NCBI RefSeq assembly: GCF_900105045.1
Contig: NZ_LT629739.1
Span: 3,038,001-3,102,000, forward strand
Source of the DNA: Brevibacterium picturae
GTDB taxonomy: Bacteria > Actinomycetota > Actinomycetes > Actinomycetales > Brevibacteriaceae
Length of the DNA: 64,000 nt
Direction of reading: 5' to 3'
Part shown: in pieces, positions 17,611 through 26,327 of the stretch
Layout: each line of letters opens with the position of its first letter
How positions within the stretch are numbered: the first letter of the stretch is position 1
Notes under the pieces: generated by a model
Seen by the model: the letters and a program-made list of their open reading frames with translations, nothing else
Told to the model about the DNA's origin: nothing
The model's database searches: none
Position numbers and translations under genes: made by a program

Positions 17611-18873
17611 ATGACAAACTTGCCGGGCGAGCTGCCAGCGCGAACCAAACGGGGAGTCCGCCTTGCGCGGACCGTGGTCAAGCGCGGATCTCGGACACTC
17701 AGCGGTCGGCTGCAGGAGATTCAGGTCGGGGAAGAGTTCGGTCCGAGAGCTGATGATGACTTCGTGGCAGCGGCATATTTCGGATCGGACATCGATTCCG
17801 TCTACCAGCTTGAGCAATGGCTGTGGCCGATGGAACAGTTGGCCGCGAAGCTTCGCGAGGACGGATACGGGCAGCAGCCATTCGGCATACTAACAAGAGA
17901 CATTGTGGCCGCTCGTCATCTGCGAGAGATCACAGATATCCCGGTCCGATCGTCGCGAGTGACAGCAGGGATGGATGAGTTCATGAATTCAGCGCGACTC
18001 CGCGTCGTTTTCTATGTGAATCAGGCCACTTGGAACTTTCAGGGTCTGCGCTATCCTGGGCCGGCACACGTGCATCTCAGTCACGGTGAGAGCGAGAAGA
18101 TTTCGATGATCTCCAATCAGCTCAAGGCCTATGACTACGTTTTCACAGCGGGAGAGGCGGCGAGGGAAAGAATCGGCCGCTCCCTGGTGGGAATGAACCC
18201 GGAGCATCTGCTCGACGTCGGTCGGCCACAATTGGATCGCCCGCGCGAGATTCCACAGGAATGGTGTGAGTTCGACGCCCAAGCCCCTGCCGGCGAGACC
18301 GTGTTCTACGCGCCGACGTGGGAAGGTGACTCGCCGGCGATGGCCTATGGCACACTTGCCGATAATGGAGCGATGCTCGTGTCCAGCATGCTCGATGCGG
18401 GCTATCGGGTGATCTTTCGCCCGCACCCGCGCACCGGAGTGCGGGACCGCAACTTCAAAAAGGCATTGGACGAGGTCTGTTCGATCATCGACGGGGATCC
18501 GCGGGGCTTCATGGATTCGACGCCGGACGTGTCGTGGCAATTCGACGTTGCCGACCGTGCATTAGTCGAAATGTCATCTGTGGCCTTCGACTGGCTGGCG
18601 ACTCGCAAACCGTTGGTCATGATCCAGTCCTGCCATTCTGAGTCCATGCTGATGCCTGGTGGTCTGTTGGAGCGCACTCCGACTATTGGCAAGGGTACGG
18701 AGGACAGGCTCATCGAATTATTGTCGGACCGGACGGATTCTTCCGAGACAGCCGCACAGCTGTGTGAGCACTATTTGGGCGCAACTGCGCAGGGAGAGCA
18801 GGTCAACCGATTCATTTCCGCTACCGAGAAAGTCATTGCCGAGCGAGACCGGAGTCTGTCTGGCAGCTCGTGA
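17611..18873 (+). CDS. TagF/TagB-type CDP-glycerol:poly(glycerophosphate) glycerophosphotransferase, HGESEK subtype
   Basis: A 420-residue GT-B-like enzyme (Glyphos_transf family) that should transfer polyol phosphate units from a CDP-activated donor to a growing teichoic acid at the inner membrane face. Key segments: HVHLSHGESEKISMISNQ (catalytic-type His, replacing the WHGTPLK form), VGRPQLDRPREI, FYAPTWEGDS, the donor-site RPHPRTGVRD, and DVADRALVEMSSVAFDWLA, where the usual ITDYSS signature is degenerate (VEMSS). Single-module length and the HGES[DE]K form link it to the genes at 28281 and 44428. The start is uncertain: GTG at 17596 is also in frame. First gene of the WTA locus, alone before tagD. 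Confidence 0.85.
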   Translation: MTNLPGELPARTKRGVRLARTVVKRGSRTLSGRLQEIQVGEEFGPRADDDFVAAAYFGSDIDSVYQLEQWLWPMEQLAAKLREDGYGQQPFGILTRDIVAARHLREITDIPVRSSRVTAGMDEFMNSARLRVVFYVNQATWNFQGLRYPGPAHVHLSHGESEKISMISNQLKAYDYVFTAGEAARERIGRSLVGMNPEHLLDVGRPQLDRPREIPQEWCEFDAQAPAGETVFYAPTWEGDSPAMAYGTLADNGAMLVSSMLDAGYRVIFRPHPRTGVRDRNFKKALDEVCSIIDGDPRGFMDSTPDVSWQFDVADRALVEMSSVAFDWLATRKPLVMIQSCHSESMLMPGGLLERTPTIGKGTEDRLIELLSDRTDSSETAAQLCEHYLGATAQGEQVNRFISATEKVIAERDRSLSGSS

Positions 18874-19035
18874 ACGGACAGATCAAGTACAGAAACTGTA
18901 CAGGGGGACTCGTCTCCTGAGGGCGATGAGTTCAATCCTTAGGTAACAAAATGGTAAAGTAACGATGAAATTCTATGGACGCCTGTGCCCAGATGTCCTG
19001 AACCGAGTTCCCCTGAACATTTGAAATGAGGACTG

Positions 19036-19425
19036 ATGCGCCGAGTCATTACCTACGGCACCTTCGACCTGCTCCATTACGGTCATATCCGTCTGCTGCA
19101 ACGGTGCAAGGAACAGGGTGATTACTTGGTCGTGGCGCTGTCCAGCGACGAGTTCAACGCAGGCAAGGATAAGAAGTCCTACTTCTCCTACGCGGAGCGC
19201 AAGCATATGCTCGAAGCGATCCGCTATGTCGATCTCGTCATTCCCGAAGACAACTGGGAACAGAAGGTCACTGACGTCGAGAAGTACCATATCGACACCT
19301 TTGTGATGGGTGATGACTGGGAGGGAAAGTTCGACTTCCTCAAAGACAAATGCGAAGTCGTGTACCTGCCTCGCACGCCTGAAATTTCGACGACTCGGAT
19401 CAAGACGGAACTCGGCAAGTCCTGA
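19036..19425 (+). CDS. tagD: Glycerol-3-phosphate cytidylyltransferase
   Basis: A 129-residue nucleotidyltransferase that makes CDP-glycerol from CTP and sn-glycerol-3-phosphate, the donor for teichoic acid polymerases. It carries the catalytic HYGH (residues 14-17) in YGTFDLLHYGHIRLL, the substrate Lys/Asp segments DEFNAGKDKKSYFSY, and the C-terminal signature RTPEISTTRIK (RTEGISTTKIK in the Bacillus enzyme). Length matches TagD exactly. This is the only CDP-polyol synthase in the locus, so at least part of the polymer should be glycerol phosphate. GAGGA lies just upstream of the ATG. Confidence 0.96.
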   Translation: MRRVITYGTFDLLHYGHIRLLQRCKEQGDYLVVALSSDEFNAGKDKKSYFSYAERKHMLEAIRYVDLVIPEDNWEQKVTDVEKYHIDTFVMGDDWEGKFDFLKDKCEVVYLPRTPEISTTRIKTELGKS

Positions 19426-19541
19426 CATTTCGGCGATCAGTCGTACTTGGGTCAACTGTGTGTACTCAGGGTCAACTGATGTGCCCAACGTAGACTGCCG
19501 CACAACACAAAACACTTGCCTTGAAGCAGAGAGGAGCGGGT

Positions 19542-20372
19542 GTGTCCACACAGGAACCGCAGAGCCACCCGACCTTGTCGGAGCTTCGGGCAAAGGCTCA
19601 GCCCATCGAGGTTCGCAGCCGTAAGAACGCCGAGCACTGGAGCGCACAGCTCTATCTTCGGCATATCTCGATCTACTTCACGATGCTCCTCGTACGCACG
19701 AGGATCAGTGCCAACGGAGTCACGGGACTGATGATCCTCTCCGGCTGGTGCATCGCTGCCAGCCTGCTGATTCCTGGGATATGGGGAGCCGTATTGGCGG
19801 TGTTCTTCTCTCAGGTTCAGATGTATATCGACTGCTGCGACGGAGAAGTGGCCAGATGGCGTGGGACCAGCGGTGCCAAAGGCGTCTTCCTCGACAAAGT
19901 CGGGCATTACACTACGGAGGGCCTGGTCGCTGTAGCTCTGGGCGTGCGGGCTGTGGGGGAGTGGAAGAACCTCAGCGACGACCCCGCTGGAGCCTACCCT
20001 TATCTGTTAGCAGGGACGGTGCTGGCTGGTCTCGTTCTGCTGAACAAGGCGCTCAATGACATGGTTCATGTCTCGAGAGCATTCAACGGTCTCGACAAAC
20101 TCGCTGACTCACAAGCGGCAACTGCACTGAACCCAGGTTTCGTCGCGAAGCTCAAAAGAGCGGCTCGATTCGTGCCATTCCATCGCATTTATCACTCAGT
20201 GGAGATGTCGCTCCTTGCGTTAGTAGCGAGCATAGTGACTGCAATTGCAACGTCGGTCGATGCCGCTCCGCTGATTGGTGAGCGCTGGCTTATCGTGGTT
20301 CTGGCGCCGTTGTGCCTTTTATCTGTCATCGGGCACTTCATGTCGATCATGGCCTCAAGGAGATTGTCATGA
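19542..20372 (+). CDS. CDP-alcohol phosphatidyltransferase-family membrane protein with altered active site
   Basis: A 276-residue protein; GTG at 19542 with AGGAG upstream. About five to six membrane helices (VTGLMILSGWCIAASLLIPG, AVLAVFFSQVQMYI, LLAGTVLAGLVLLNK, LLALVASIVTAIATS, WLIVVLAPLCLLSVIGHF). The CDP-alcohol phosphotransferase signature DxxDGxxAR-x8-G-x3-D-x3-D is present as DCCDGEVARWRGTSGAK and GVFLDKVGH: the last aspartate, the proposed catalytic base, is histidine (codon 19905-19907). It would move a phospho-alcohol from a CDP donor to an acceptor. Between tagD and a GT2 gene and overlapping the latter by 4 nt, it probably acts on a CDP-polyol for the wall polymer; the acceptor is unknown. 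Confidence 0.85.
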   Translation: MSTQEPQSHPTLSELRAKAQPIEVRSRKNAEHWSAQLYLRHISIYFTMLLVRTRISANGVTGLMILSGWCIAASLLIPGIWGAVLAVFFSQVQMYIDCCDGEVARWRGTSGAKGVFLDKVGHYTTEGLVAVALGVRAVGEWKNLSDDPAGAYPYLLAGTVLAGLVLLNKALNDMVHVSRAFNGLDKLADSQAATALNPGFVAKLKRAARFVPFHRIYHSVEMSLLALVASIVTAIATSVDAAPLIGERWLIVVLAPLCLLSVIGHFMSIMASRRLS

Positions 20373-21292
20373 CTGATACATCTCGCATTCTGTCTCAGCG
20401 TTTCGAAGACAGCCGCAAATACTCGTTCGGTGTCGTCGTCCTTTCTCAAGGCAAACGCCTGGAGGACCTCAATCGCGGATTCGAATCTCTGTTGGCGCAG
20501 AAGGGGGTCGAGCTCGACATTGTCTGCGTGGGCAATGGCTGGGATCCTGAGGGGATTCCGGCTGAGGTCAAACCCCTGGGGCTACCGGAGAACCTGGGGA
20601 TCCCTGCTGGGCGAAACGCCGGAGTCCCGCACGTCACAGGCGAGTTCCTGTTCTTCCTCGATGACGATGCGTGGTTGCCTGATGACACCTCATTGATGCG
20701 CATGGCTCAACTGATGCGTACGAAACCGAGAATCGGTCTGATCCAACCTCGTGTCGAAGAGCCCGGCGGGCCGGACGCTCCGAAGCGATGGATCCCACGT
20801 TTGAAGAAGGGCGAAGCAGAGCACTCCTCCAACGTCTTCTCAGTTTGGGAAGGTGCCGTCTGCATGCAACGGAAGGCATTCGACGAATGCGGCGGCTGGC
20901 CTGGACCGTTCTGGTACGCCCACGAGGGTATCGAGCTCGCGTGGAGAGTTTGGGATGCTGGCTACACGGTCTGGTACATGGGGGACCTCGCGGTGGCGCA
21001 TCCTGTGATCGATCCCCGACGGCATGACGAATACTTCTACATGAATGCAAGGAACCGCGTCTGGCTGGCCCGCCGCAACCTCCCGTGGCCATTCAGCTGG
21101 GCCTATGTCGGCTCATGGACGTTGATGCAGTGCCTGAAGTGGGCGAACAAGCCGCACCAGCTTCGAGCGTGGATGGAAGGCTGGCGTGCAGGCTGGCGAC
21201 TGGATCCGTGGGCCGAGGGCGAGGACCGACAGAAACTTTCGAAAAGAGGCGTGCTGAGAATGTCTCGGCATGGGCGCCCTCCCGTCGTCTGA
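20369..21292 (+). CDS. Family 2 glycosyltransferase
   Basis: A 307-residue GT-A enzyme starting at ATG 20369, overlapping the previous stop (ATGA) with AAGGAG upstream. Visible are the nucleotide-sugar binding start FGVVVLSQGKRLEDLNRG, the acceptor/donor region ENLGIPAGRNAGVPHVTGE, the metal-binding DDDAWLPDD, and GGWPGPFWYAHEGIELAWR (the ED-type catalytic region; here HEGIELAWR). The C-terminal part has an amphipathic/membrane-association region (WAYVGSWTLMQCLKWANK). It likely adds a sugar to a lipid-linked or polymer precursor. Coupling with the CDP-alcohol transferase suggests the two act in succession on one intermediate. Confidence 0.9.
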   Translation: MTDTSRILSQRFEDSRKYSFGVVVLSQGKRLEDLNRGFESLLAQKGVELDIVCVGNGWDPEGIPAEVKPLGLPENLGIPAGRNAGVPHVTGEFLFFLDDDAWLPDDTSLMRMAQLMRTKPRIGLIQPRVEEPGGPDAPKRWIPRLKKGEAEHSSNVFSVWEGAVCMQRKAFDECGGWPGPFWYAHEGIELAWRVWDAGYTVWYMGDLAVAHPVIDPRRHDEYFYMNARNRVWLARRNLPWPFSWAYVGSWTLMQCLKWANKPHQLRAWMEGWRAGWRLDPWAEGEDRQKLSKRGVLRMSRHGRPPVV

Positions 21293-21380
21293 GCTGGACA
21301 CCGCTCTGCCGACCACAGGAACGACATCGACCGCAGCCGGGTCTGGTCAAACCGGCTGAGAATTGTTTTGGAAGCGACAC

Positions 21381-23501
21381 ATGCAGCTGGCAACTACCGA
21401 CGCCGAATCATCACCGAGCTCGGCTCCTAAGCCGAAGAGCTCAGGGTTCCGTGCTGATATCCAAGGACTGAGGGCCTTGGCTGTCGGCATCGTTCTGCTC
21501 TACCACCTATGGCCGAATCGTTTCGTCGGCGGATTCATCGGCGTCGACGTCTTCTTCGTCATCTCTGGCTTTCTCATCACCAGCCACCTGATCAAGTCTC
21601 CGCCGAAGAACTGGCGAGATGTGACAAGTTTCTGGGCTCGACGGATCCGTCGACTGCTCCCCGCTTCCCTGCTCGTGCTCTTCGTTGTGGGAGTCTCCAC
21701 CTTCTTGGTGGCTCCCCAATCAATCTGGGTCGATACAGGTCGACAGATCTTCTCTGCCGCTCTGTACGTGGTGAATTGGGACTTCGCAATTTCAAGCGTT
21801 GATTATCTCGCGACGGACAATGCTCCGTCTCCGGTGCAGCACTTCTGGTCGCTGTCGGTCGAAGAGCAGTTCTACTTCGTCTGGCCCGTCGTCATCGGCC
21901 TCGCATTTCTGATCGGTGCGAAGTTGAAACGGCCCAAGCAAATCGTCGGGTTCACCATTGTCGGTATCTTCGTCGCTTCGCTCATCTTCTCGGTCTGGTA
22001 CACGATCGTGCAGTCGGCCATGGCCTACTTCGTTACTCCGACTCGTATGTGGGAGCTTGCGACGGGTGGGCTGGTGGCAGTCTTCGTTATCTATCTTCAT
22101 CCGAAACGGCTTCCCTTCAGCTCGCTGATCGGTTGGGTCGGCCTGGCAGGGATCGTCGCAGGTACCTTCCTCATTCGAGCGGATATGCCCTTCCCTGGTT
22201 ATATCGCCCTCGTTCCGGTGGTCTCGACGGCGCTCGTCATCCTGGCAGACTCCCGTGGGCGCTTCTCCGTGCTTCCGCTGCTGTCGCTGCGTCCTGCGCA
22301 GTTCCTGGGTGATATCTCGTATTCCGTCTACCTCTGGCACTGGCCGCTCATCGTTCTGGTTCCGTATCTTTCGGAGAAGTTGGGAACCACGGAGAACCTC
22401 GGACGCTTGGACAAGGCCGTGATCATCCTCTTTTCGATCCTCGTGGCCTGGGCCTCCACGACGTGGGTGGAGAATCGCTTCCGAAAGACAACACTGCTAA
22501 AGAGTCCGAAAAGGACGTTCGGCTTTGCGATCGTTGCCATGGCGCTGGTCAGCGCGCTCGGGCTCAGCCAGATGTGGGTCTCGGACAAAATCGTCGAACA
22601 GAATCAAGACAAGCTGGAAATCGCGATGTCTGATCCCGACTCCTGTCTGGGAGCAGCATCATTGCTTCCCAGCGCGAAGGACAATCCCAAGTGTGACGAG
22701 ATGGATTCGCTGATGATGGAACCCGCCGCGGCCAAGAACGACAAATCCAAGGCTTATGCCGATGGATGCTGGGCCAGCGAACCATACACAGATCGGCCCG
22801 AATGCACATACGGTGATGGCGAGAAGCAAGTCGCGCTCGTCGGTAATTCCCACGCGGGCCACTGGCTGCCAACCTTGGAACGATTGGCGGATAAGAACGA
22901 TTGGACGATCACCACCTTCCTCGCGTCGAACTGCAGTATCTCGACCCTGCCGCAGGACTTGGGCAATCCCGAAGGTGTCAAAGGCTGCCAGGACTACTCA
23001 GACTGGGTCGTCGATCGCACCACCTCAGGCGGATTCGACGCAGTGATCACCTCCGAACGTCAGTCGACACCGCTGGATGGAAAGTCATGGGAGGAGACTG
23101 AGAAGGAGGCGCCAGAAGGACACAGGGAGATCCTGCAGAGCTGGGTCGACGCGAAGCTGGATGTTGTGGTGGTAAGAGACACGCCGTATCCAGGCGGAGA
23201 AGACATCCAGGTACCTGACTGCGTAGCCAAACATGAGGACGAGCTCGAGAAGTGCTCGGGAACTCCGGAATCCTGGCACTGGATGGATCCACTTGCCGAA
23301 TCAGCGAAGAAGATCGATTCGAAGAATATGTCGGTCATCTATCCCGAAGACTGGTTCTGTCCGGACGGCCGATGCGAACCGGTGATCGGGGGAGTCATCA
23401 CCTATTTCGATACCGCACACATCACAGCGACATACGCGAAGACCCTGGCGCCCCAGTTCGACGACAGACTGCGCCGGACTGGTTTGGACACCTTCGACTG
23501 A
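21381..23501 (+). CDS. AT3-SGNH O-acyltransferase (OafA/YrhL type), copy 1
   Basis: A 706-residue membrane protein (a TTG start at 21363 is possible). Residues about 25-390 form the acyltransferase-3 domain with some ten helices: FRADIQGLRALAVGIVLLYH holds the catalytic His region, then FIGVDVFFVISGFLITSHL, WARRIRRLLPASLL and FWSLSVEEQFYFVWPV. Residues about 470-705 form an extracytoplasmic SGNH domain with the Ser block VGNSHAGHW and the Asp/His block YFDTAHITATYA. Such fusions O-acetylate surface polysaccharides, AT3 passing the acyl group through the membrane and SGNH placing it. The paralogue at 31723 has the same architecture. Confidence 0.93.
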   Translation: MQLATTDAESSPSSAPKPKSSGFRADIQGLRALAVGIVLLYHLWPNRFVGGFIGVDVFFVISGFLITSHLIKSPPKNWRDVTSFWARRIRRLLPASLLVLFVVGVSTFLVAPQSIWVDTGRQIFSAALYVVNWDFAISSVDYLATDNAPSPVQHFWSLSVEEQFYFVWPVVIGLAFLIGAKLKRPKQIVGFTIVGIFVASLIFSVWYTIVQSAMAYFVTPTRMWELATGGLVAVFVIYLHPKRLPFSSLIGWVGLAGIVAGTFLIRADMPFPGYIALVPVVSTALVILADSRGRFSVLPLLSLRPAQFLGDISYSVYLWHWPLIVLVPYLSEKLGTTENLGRLDKAVIILFSILVAWASTTWVENRFRKTTLLKSPKRTFGFAIVAMALVSALGLSQMWVSDKIVEQNQDKLEIAMSDPDSCLGAASLLPSAKDNPKCDEMDSLMMEPAAAKNDKSKAYADGCWASEPYTDRPECTYGDGEKQVALVGNSHAGHWLPTLERLADKNDWTITTFLASNCSISTLPQDLGNPEGVKGCQDYSDWVVDRTTSGGFDAVITSERQSTPLDGKSWEETEKEAPEGHREILQSWVDAKLDVVVVRDTPYPGGEDIQVPDCVAKHEDELEKCSGTPESWHWMDPLAESAKKIDSKNMSVIYPEDWFCPDGRCEPVIGGVITYFDTAHITATYAKTLAPQFDDRLRRTGLDTFD

Positions 23502-23612
23502 CATGGAGGGCACGACGACAACCTCCGGATGAAGCAAGCTTTCTTGCTTCCTTGAAGCTAGTTAATAGTTACAATCGACAGATCACCGAAACCTCTGCAA
23601 AGGACCAGGCGA

Positions 23613-26273
23613 GTGACCAATCAGCGAAAAGCAACCGACCGTTTCATCAGCAAAGGAAGAGAACTGGTGAAGCCAGCTGTCCATGGCATCGCTCGTCGTG
23701 CGCTTCCGGTTGTGGAACGTGCGTCCGGCACAAAGTACGTTCGTGAGCGCAACGCTGGTGACACGAAGAAACAGCCGAAGTCGAAAGCCGGCGCCAAGAA
23801 GATCGCGGCCGACACAGCGCGGTCCTATCTGAGCCTGGCCTCTCTGCTGAACGGCCGCACTGACAACACTGTCGATGGACAGACCGTTGCGCCGGCGAAG
23901 GCAGAAGTGGACGCAAAGACTCGTCAACTGGCTCGTCTGCAGGCGGATTCGTTACTGGCTGAGGGCTTGATCAGCGGATCCTCCCTTGGAGAATCCATGG
24001 TCGAAGCGGGACGTGCCATGATTGAGGCACAGCTGCACGGTGAGGTGGTGTCTATCGGGCTGAACTTGCGGCAGCGCCCCGAGCACGAACAGATCGGTCG
24101 TATTCTCCTGGGCATGGCATACCATCGCTCATCGGATCCGGACATCGCCTGGGCAGAATTCGAGCGAGTCAACGATCGGGAGCTCATCACATCCGCCGCA
24201 GCGGAATACTATCCGACCGCCATCGACACACTCGGCAACCGGGCGCTGCCACTCATCGAACGGTCGAATGAGTCGGGTGACACAGAGCGGTGGAGCTCCA
24301 AGGCAGTGTTGCGCACCGCTGAATCGGCTTTCTGCATTGATGCGTTCGACCACGTCCGCACCATCATTGAGGGCCGTCTCGCCTGGGGCGTCGACAAGCT
24401 CGACCCCAAGGTGCACTACGAGCTCACACGCATGCTTGACTGGCTCCCAGGCGGGGTCCATCTGCAGCCGCTTCCGACGACGGCTGGTAAGCGCAATTTC
24501 GGTGTCCTCAGCTACGATCAGCCCGGCATTCGCTCGCGCAATATCGGGGATTACATCCAGACGATTGCCTCGATTGGACACCTGCTGAGGTATGAGAATC
24601 TGAGGTTCACAGGAGACAGCGGCCTCACCGCACTCTTCGCGAAACTTCGTGAGTCGGTTAAGCCGGAACGCAAATATTCGGGCCCCGATGCTGAGCTCAA
24701 TCTGGTTGAGGTTTACCGCGATGGAAACGTCTACCAAGACATTCCCGAGGACACGTGGTACGTCGCGTTCGGATGGTACATGCACGACATCTTCGGCAAG
24801 ACGTTCAACATCCCGTTCCACCCCAATCTGCGTCCGATCCTCCTTTCCGTGTTCGTGCGATTCCCCGAGATGCTGACCCCTGAAGCCGTTGAATACCTGA
24901 AGAAGTACGGGCCGGTGGGATGCCGCGACTGGCAGTCGGTGGCAGTGCTGCGTGCGGTCGGAGTTCCGGCGTTCTTCTCCGGATGTCTGACCACCACCAT
25001 CGACACACTCTTCCCTGCACCAGAACCCGATCGTCGCTCAGGAACGCTGCGCATTGACTGGCTGAAGGGCGGGAAAGGGCCCTCGAAGAAGCAGACGGTC
25101 ACCGCAATCCGGGACAAAACGTTCCCAGAGAACCTCGAATTGGCACGGAGCTGGGTTGCCGATTACGCATACAAGTACTCGCGGGTGCTCACATCTCGTC
25201 TGCACGCCAACCTGCCGGCGCGGTCAGTCGGTGCCGAGGTCGAATTCGAGCCCAAGAACAAGTCCGATTCGCGCTTCGGGGGACTGTACGGAATCAATGA
25301 CGTTGAGTTCGACGCCATCCGTGACGGAATCCTCGACAAACTCTCCATGTTGATTCCTCTCATAGCCTCAGATGCTCCAGAGGATGAGATCTATGCGAAG
25401 TGGGTTGACATCACCCAAGACGAAATGCGGATCGCTGACGAATATCTCGCCGCCGCGCACTTGCCCGACGCGACACGTTCGGACATCGACTTGACGCTCG
25501 ATGAGGTCGAACAGCCCCGTCCGGAGACCGGGACGACGGATGTGTACTTGACGGTGAACAAGGGCGAAGAGCGCCAAGTCTCGACCACCGCGAAGTCTAT
25601 TGACGACCAGGCAACAGGTCGGTATCGGCTGTGGGTGGCGTCCGGTATTCTTACAGCCGATCGGGTCGCCGAGATCCGGGCCGAACTCTCCAAGGGGACT
25701 CTCCACGTCCTTGATCCGGTGTCATACCCGGGCATCAAGGATTCGGAGGGACTGGTGCAGGCGCTTCTGCCTGCACTGTTCAGCAATCATGAGCGCCTTA
25801 TCGTTCTCCCCGCTGGGGCTGAAGTCTCGGCAAACATTGCAGAGCTATCTGACATCGACCTCGGTGAGACCCTTCTGGGTGCGAAGAGAGACGTGAGGAA
25901 GGGCCGGACCAGCGGCTTGACGCTGATGCGAAGGATCGCCAGCTCGTTCAACGAGGACCATGTCGGGGCACTGGACTTCGTGTTCGCAAGCCACAGCACC
26001 CTGAAACAGGATTTCGTGCTGTTCGATCCACAGATCTCGGTTCTCAATCTTGACCAATTGCGAGGTGAAGCGGCCGTGGAGCGAGTGGTCGGCTTGCTGA
26101 AGACGGTCGGCATCAACTACGTCGACTCACTTCAGATCGCCGTGGGCGGACGATACACCGACCTTGACGACGAATGGAATGTCCGGGCGCAGTGGGAGAC
26201 CGCCGACAGCCCGAAGATCGTGAACTGGCGGCGTCAGGCTCGTCACTACGGCCAGATGGCGTTGCAATCCTAA
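23613..26273 (+). CDS. Polysaccharide pyruvyl transferase family protein with long N-terminal extension
   Basis: An 886-residue soluble protein from a GTG. Residues about 290-600 form the PS_pyruv_trans (CsaB/WcaK) domain: FGVLSYDQPGIRSRNIGDY, the ordered loop GPVGCRDWQSVAVLRAVGVP, SGCLTTTIDTLF, and the acceptor-site block RVLTSRLHANLPARSVG. Residues 1-280 are basic then helical and repeat-like (VEAGRAMIEAQL, IGRILLGMAYHRSSDPDIAW), reminiscent of TPR-like pairs. Residues about 640-880 form another domain I do not recognise. The pyruvyl domain transfers pyruvate from PEP to sugars or polyols as a ketal. Within this locus it likely decorates the teichoic polymer. Confidence 0.8.
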   Translation: MTNQRKATDRFISKGRELVKPAVHGIARRALPVVERASGTKYVRERNAGDTKKQPKSKAGAKKIAADTARSYLSLASLLNGRTDNTVDGQTVAPAKAEVDAKTRQLARLQADSLLAEGLISGSSLGESMVEAGRAMIEAQLHGEVVSIGLNLRQRPEHEQIGRILLGMAYHRSSDPDIAWAEFERVNDRELITSAAAEYYPTAIDTLGNRALPLIERSNESGDTERWSSKAVLRTAESAFCIDAFDHVRTIIEGRLAWGVDKLDPKVHYELTRMLDWLPGGVHLQPLPTTAGKRNFGVLSYDQPGIRSRNIGDYIQTIASIGHLLRYENLRFTGDSGLTALFAKLRESVKPERKYSGPDAELNLVEVYRDGNVYQDIPEDTWYVAFGWYMHDIFGKTFNIPFHPNLRPILLSVFVRFPEMLTPEAVEYLKKYGPVGCRDWQSVAVLRAVGVPAFFSGCLTTTIDTLFPAPEPDRRSGTLRIDWLKGGKGPSKKQTVTAIRDKTFPENLELARSWVADYAYKYSRVLTSRLHANLPARSVGAEVEFEPKNKSDSRFGGLYGINDVEFDAIRDGILDKLSMLIPLIASDAPEDEIYAKWVDITQDEMRIADEYLAAAHLPDATRSDIDLTLDEVEQPRPETGTTDVYLTVNKGEERQVSTTAKSIDDQATGRYRLWVASGILTADRVAEIRAELSKGTLHVLDPVSYPGIKDSEGLVQALLPALFSNHERLIVLPAGAEVSANIAELSDIDLGETLLGAKRDVRKGRTSGLTLMRRIASSFNEDHVGALDFVFASHSTLKQDFVLFDPQISVLNLDQLRGEAAVERVVGLLKTVGINYVDSLQIAVGGRYTDLDDEWNVRAQWETADSPKIVNWRRQARHYGQMALQS

Positions 26274-26327
26274 GACCGAGTCGCATGCTGGCCTGCCGCA
26301 ACCCGGAGCTGAGAGAGGACACCAACA

